DNA of 64,000 bases. Origin: Hamiltosporidium tvaerminnensis (taxonomy: Eukaryota > Microsporidia > Dubosqiidae). This document shows positions 59,413-64,000 of this stretch, piece after piece (position 1 is the first letter of the stretch; each line of letters opens with the position of its first letter). The stretch is from contig CM061248.1 of NCBI GenBank assembly GCA_022605425.2, positions 682,001 to 746,000 on the forward strand, in the 5' to 3' direction. A program made the translations under genes and the position numbers. The notes under the pieces are model-generated. The model was not told the origin of the DNA. It worked only from the letters and a program-made list of their open reading frames with translations, and did no database searches.

Positions 59413-60964
59413 AATCTTTTGTAAGGTGTTTAAAGATAAGCTATCTCAAGATTTTTTTAAAATCATCAAAAAAGCTTTAATACACAGATATAATTCTAGA
59501 CCCTTCTGTACAATTATTTCACATACTTTATGCCAAAACTCTTTTTTCTTACGTTAAATATGAATCATTTATATAATTCAGTAATGTTCCGACGACAACG
59601 GCGACGACTCACCTCCAAATGTTTAATTGGTCAAAACACTATAAGACACCAATAAGAGGCTCTAATCAAGATATCTGTCTTTTTATTTGTTCATAAAACT
59701 ACACAACCAATAATAGGCAGTAGAACTGAACATAAAAAAATTAAAATGATTTTATTAGTCCAAAAAAATATTTGAAATGGAATTTGTAAATTTCTTCTAA
59801 ATTGTATTAATTATCAAGAATAACACAATAATTTTGTTTTTTTTTACTTCTCCTAAAGTTTTTAGTTTTGAAAAAATTTAAATCGATTTGTTACGTTTTC
59901 TTTTTTAAGAATTTAAAGGTAAACAAAACATCGTATGCTAAGATTGATGCATTTTTCCATTCTTATGTCTCATTATTTATATTTCCACTTAAAATTGCAT
60001 AAAAACATTACTGCTTTAATAGTTTCTGAAACTTTTTACCGGATTATATCAAAAGATTTTTAATAGAAATGACTAGGAATTTATACAATAAATGAATCAA
60101 CAAACACAGCATATTGTTCATAAGCACACTTTTTTTCAGCGGAAGAAGACTCTTCACAAGAATATATTTTTTAGAAAAAGACGACGAGCTGGAATAAAAT
60201 ATATTTTAATTGAACAGATTATATATTAAAACCGAGCTAAAGCACTAAAAAATTTGAAATGAATATAAAACAAGAAGAGAACTATGCAGGTTAAAAAAGC
60301 CTAGATTTTTATTGGGAAATCGCAAAAAAGCGAGTAATGATTGAAAAATGAGAGACTAAAAAAATATACCAGAAACAGACCAGGTGAGAATAAGAAATTC
60401 TTATTGAAAAGGTTAAGAAACCAGAGCTCAGATAATAATGTCTAAGATTATTTTCCGGTATTTTTTTCTTATGAATGCAAAAGAAAGTTCATTTCTACCA
60501 GTTTAACAACTACTCAGTAAAAAATATTTTTAATTTCAAATAATACGATTTGATAATCAACTTAGATTTTATCATAACAAAAATTTACAATTAAATTGGG
60601 TGCTTAATCCGACGAAATATTATAAAAATTCAATATTCTAATATTCTAAAAGTTAAAAGTTTTTAGTTGAATTTAAAATCGTTTTAAAAAGTATATTTGA
60701 TTGACTGATCATAAAAATTATTTAATATAACAATTGTTTTTTATTTTAATTTTTACTAGAGATTCTTGTTTGGTTTTTATGTACTCAACCTATTATCGCA
60801 TAGATTAATTACTGTGGTAAATACAAAAAAAACAAAATCTTGATCAGACATAACAATATGAAACAAAATTCTACTAAAATTCATTATTAACAAATCGAGT
60901 AATATTTTTATCTATTAAATGCAACATTTAACAAATTAAATAAACAAAATTTTTTTCAAAAAAA
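59413..60964. other. AT-rich stretch without a recognised gene
   Basis: Nothing could be supported. Confidence 0.4.
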
Positions 60965-61177
60965 TCATCATCTTCATCAGCGCCACAGCTTTTGTAGAAT
61001 CTTGGCTGCTGCAACAAAGTAAATTCCATTCTTCCCGATGATACGCCTTCTTTCGCGAGCTCTTAAGCCAAGCTTCTGGAAGTCAGCTGCCACATCATCT
61101 ATCCACCTCTTCCGTGGGCGCCCTTTAAAAAAAATCCTATAACCCAATATCGATTTCATTAACAAGGAATATTTCAT
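60965..61177 (-). mobile_element. Non-LTR retroelement C-terminal fragment (RTE/jockey-like)
   Basis: A GC-richer island encodes on the minus strand GRPRKRWIDDVAADFQKLGL, followed by RARERRRIIGKN and YFVAAAKILQKL, then a stop and GATGAAGATGATGAT. The G-R-P-x-K-R-W-x-D-D-V motif near the end of the ORF is familiar from arthropod and other animal non-LTR retrotransposons, and a short GAT-repeat tail suits an RTE-like 3' end. The fragment is unlike the R2-type LINEs in this window. It could have come from an arthropod host. Confidence 0.7.
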
Positions 61178-61399
61178 TTAAATTTCCAAATTTATATTTA
61201 AATTAATTTAGCCACAAAAAATGCAAAGAATGTCGTAAGTATACATTTATTTTACCAAAAATACCAAAAAGTAAATTTAAATTCATTTAAATTTTGAATT
61301 TATACAATAAAATATTTCTATTTAATTGAATTCTAATTTAAAAATATATTTTCAAATTCTTTACATATTTTGACAACTGCTATAACTATTTACTTTCGT
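61178..61399. other. AT-rich spacer
   Basis: No feature. Confidence 0.35.
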
Positions 61400-61520
61400 T
61401 TTCTAATTTGACTCTTCATTTATATTATATTTGGTTCCTCTAATGTATATACTCTGTTGAAATGAAGAATATATTATTTTTATGTTTTTTTTATACATCA
61501 TTTTAAAAAGTAAAAAAACA
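61400..61520 (-). mobile_element. R2-type LINE tail, decayed scrap
   Basis: GACTCTTCATTTATATTATATTTGGTTCCTCTAA aligns with the complement of the LINE C-terminal tail at 51466-51500 (GACTCTTCATTTATATTTAT...GGTTCCTTTAA), followed by a TATTATTTTTATG block. The fragment is short and old. Confidence 0.6.
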
Positions 61521-61845
61521 TGCATTGACGATTTAATTGATCTTGGTTTGCAATTTTTTTTTTCAAATAAGTTAATATTCAAATTAAAAAAAAATTATGA
61601 TCGAATTATTTTATTTTAAAAGAAAATTTGATCATAAGAGTGGAAAATATATCAAAACCAATGATTTTCCTGTTTGTATTTTATTTCTTATTCTTGACTC
61701 GACAATTATTTAAGAAAATATATATTTAATTTTTGAAAATCGTTTTTAATCACTTTAATACCAATAAAATTTATGAGATATTTGCATTCCTAAAAGGGAA
61801 ATTGTTTTTTTGTTTTTTTATAAAAATCAAAGACGCTATTCGTTC

Positions 61846-63414
61846 ATGTTTTTGCATTTGATTTGGCTGGTTTATGTACAAAAAACTATTTTTTCTGGGA
61901 ATAATGAATCTTTATATCAACTAGAATTGAATGAAAGAATGGATACCTGTACTAGTAATATTGTTGAAGAAATATCAACAGAAGATGTTGATAATGCTAT
62001 AAAAAACGATGAAATATATTTAAAATCTATATTAGAGAAAATTTTCCGTCAATTTTCCTCTTATTTTAAAAAACTGATAAAAGTTGATGGTTATCTTACC
62101 GCATATGAGATAAATCTTGACTGTCTTTTTTTTAATGAAATGAACTATTTTCTGAAATTCGAAGTAGAAAATATAGATTTGGGATTTGTTACTGTCCAGA
62201 ATAATGAAAAAAATATAAAAGAATTTGATTGTACTAAGATATTTGAAAATAACTATTACAACATTATTGATTTGTTAAATGCTGTTGCTACTTGGATTAT
62301 ATCACTAAAAAACTATCAAATGCATATTTTGTCTTTAGATTTCTCAACAATACCAGTGTTTAATAGTCTATTTACTTTGCTAGAAAGTGAATTAGATGTA
62401 AAATTCGATTTTAAAAAAACGATCGAAGATATATTAAGGGGCCTAAATCCTTTGCTTCGTATCATTTTGCCAGAATTTGAGGCTATACGCGACCTTTTGA
62501 TACAATCTCCAATACTAACTAGCAATAATACAAATATTCAATTAGAAATTCTTTATTTATGTATTTTAATTCAGAAAATAGAAACAGAATATAAAGAACT
62601 ATTAGAATACCAAAGAAATATTATGTATTCATTTAATTTTCATGAAAATAGCCATGATAATACGTTTAAAAGGTTTAAAATATCATTAAGGATCGCATTC
62701 ATTCGACTTATTAACCTAGGTGGTGTATCTGATGCTCAGATTCAGGAATATTCAGTTCTGCTGCTCTTAGATAGTATAATAAAGCTGAAACGGAAAGGAA
62801 AATTATTTTTTTCATCTTATGATGGACTTTATAGTTTTGTATCATGTAGAATCAGATTTTTTCTATATGACACCGTAAGTAATTCAGAATATAATCTGTA
62901 TATGAATCATTTGAAGATTTTTTTGCAAAAATATTTAAATACATTCGAGGTTGATACAAGTAGATTGAAAGAACTTGAAAATAAATTATTTAAAGGCATA
63001 AATTCGATTCTCACGATTTCGAACTTAAAGAAAAAACTAAATCAAGTTGAAAAAAAACTATTGGTAAGTATTGATTGCGTTTTGAACCATAAACTTCCCT
63101 CCATCAAAGAAAATGACGATCTTGATAACTATCATATTATAGAAACAATATTTAAAGGAAAATTCCCAATAATAAAATCTTCACGAGAAAACGGAGATTT
63201 TTATCTTCATATTAAAAAACACGGGTTATTTCGCATGAGCCCAATATTCTATCAAAGATTCGAAAACGAAATTATCAACATTTTAGAAACTTATATATAT
63301 CTATTGAATTCAGCAACCGGAGAGAAGGAAATCATAGCGATATGTAAATTTCTCGATTATAAATTTGATATTTTAAATGAACTTTTAAAACAAGGAAATT
63401 TTAGAGAAATATAA
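61846..63414 (+). CDS. Hypothetical secreted protein (522 aa)
   Basis: I do not recognise it. The start is taken at the ATG at 61846; an in-frame TTG at 61810 would add twelve residues but is not a plausible start. The N-terminus MFLHLIWLVYVQKTIFSG is a convincing short signal peptide. The rest is soluble, rich in Leu, Ile, Asn, Lys and largely helical in appearance (LKSILEKIFRQFSSYFKKLI; LNPLLRIILPEFEAIRDLLI; LEILYLCILIQKIETEYKEL), with no LRR pattern, no transmembrane segment and no known motif. A GGG lies about 50 bases upstream, but no CCC close to the ATG. The coding strand is purine-rich and the frame is long, so the gene is surely real. Possible roles (secreted effector, spore wall) are guesses. 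Confidence 0.82.
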   Translation: MFLHLIWLVYVQKTIFSGNNESLYQLELNERMDTCTSNIVEEISTEDVDNAIKNDEIYLKSILEKIFRQFSSYFKKLIKVDGYLTAYEINLDCLFFNEMNYFLKFEVENIDLGFVTVQNNEKNIKEFDCTKIFENNYYNIIDLLNAVATWIISLKNYQMHILSLDFSTIPVFNSLFTLLESELDVKFDFKKTIEDILRGLNPLLRIILPEFEAIRDLLIQSPILTSNNTNIQLEILYLCILIQKIETEYKELLEYQRNIMYSFNFHENSHDNTFKRFKISLRIAFIRLINLGGVSDAQIQEYSVLLLLDSIIKLKRKGKLFFSSYDGLYSFVSCRIRFFLYDTVSNSEYNLYMNHLKIFLQKYLNTFEVDTSRLKELENKLFKGINSILTISNLKKKLNQVEKKLLVSIDCVLNHKLPSIKENDDLDNYHIIETIFKGKFPIIKSSRENGDFYLHIKKHGLFRMSPIFYQRFENEIINILETYIYLLNSATGEKEIIAICKFLDYKFDILNELLKQGNFREI

Positions 63415-64000
63415 TGATTTTTTATACATAAAGGCTTGTAATACTGTGGAAGTCGGCAATTCATAGATAATTCAAAATTAAAAAAAACTTAGACATAATT
63501 TTTCCGTAATTGAATAATTTTTTTCGTTTATTTTTTAGCTTACACTATTTTAAAAATAAATATGCTGTTATTTCATTAGATAGACGAAAAAATTGCAAAT
63601 TGTCCAATTCGAATTGTGTTCAAATTTTTTCCGAATATATTTAAAAACTTTAAAAAATAACACAAATAAACAATTTTTTATTTATAATCATATTTTGATA
63701 TGATATGTTGCAGAACAAATTAATTTCCAAAGCTCAGCTGATATATCCGAAATTACATCAAAGCTTTAATATTTTTCGAGTCTTTTTTTTGATTTAAAAA
63801 GAAATATTCAATTTTTTAATTAACAATCTAATACTTAGAAAAAAGTTTGCAATCAAATTTCCGAAACTACAAATAAAACTGATTCAGTTGTTATAAACAC
63901 CAAACTTTAAGTTGAATAAAAAAACTAATAAATTAATATGCATTTTCAAATCAATCAAAAAATAAACGATTTTTAATAAGTGAATTCATTAAAGGTATTG
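63415..64000. other. AT-rich stretch after the last gene
   Basis: No gene or repeat recognised to the end of the window. Confidence 0.4.

Noticed and set aside
1-64000. CRISPR arrays, operons, riboswitches, rRNA genes or prophage
   Set aside because: No regularly spaced direct repeats with unique spacers, no rRNA-like or prokaryotic gene content, and the genes are isolated; the window is eukaryotic in character.

Overview
The window looks like a gene-poor, repeat-rich stretch of a large, very AT-rich microsporidian genome. The lines of evidence are: intronless ORFs whose ATG follows a CCC trinucleotide within a few bases (40849-40851 for the 902-aa LRR protein; 49001-49003 on the minus strand, directly abutting the ATG of a 282-aa membrane protein); a lineage-specific family of predicted secreted leucine-rich proteins; and decayed R2-type LINEs, a combination I associate with Hamiltosporidium-like parasites of Daphnia. 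The genus is an inference from recall, not from a search. Nothing looks prokaryotic or viral. Several apparent small ORFs open only with TTG and are probably chance.

Only about four genes look intact: a BTB-like/LRR protein (40856-43564, +), a ubiquitin-like-domain protein with C-terminal membrane segments (48152-49000, -), a small charged unknown (56485-56871, +) and a 522-aa unknown with a signal peptide (61846-63414, +). A paralogue of the LRR gene at 7803-10408 is a frameshifted pseudogene. These genes do not form an operon or pathway; they are isolated islands several to 30 kb apart.

Most of what can be read is mobile DNA of at least six kinds. (1) An R2-type LINE: one long broken copy (15146-18950), a 5'-truncated copy (33506-35118), a short copy with a 13-bp target-site duplication (51373-51664), and two strongly decayed copies (38455-39860, 61400-61520). 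(2) A complete DD39D mariner, 19961-21709, bounded by TIRs and TA. (3) A decayed Ty3/gypsy-type integrase, 44740-45960 (-). (4) A GC-richer C-terminal scrap of another non-LTR element, 60965-61177 (-). (5) Two dispersed non-coding families, here called A (about 740 bp) and B (about 220-410 bp), which share a head of about 100 bp but have different bodies; there are seven A and seven B copies. (6) A tRNA-derived SINE of about 220 bp, two copies (24611-24834, 46486-46702), each flanked by its own target-site duplication, one nested inside an A element.

A 1.8-kb segment is duplicated at 22200-23990 and 31490-33250; it carries a nearly invariant core with a hairpin. The stretches 24846-31490 and 51680-55890 are AT-rich deserts in which I recognise no gene.
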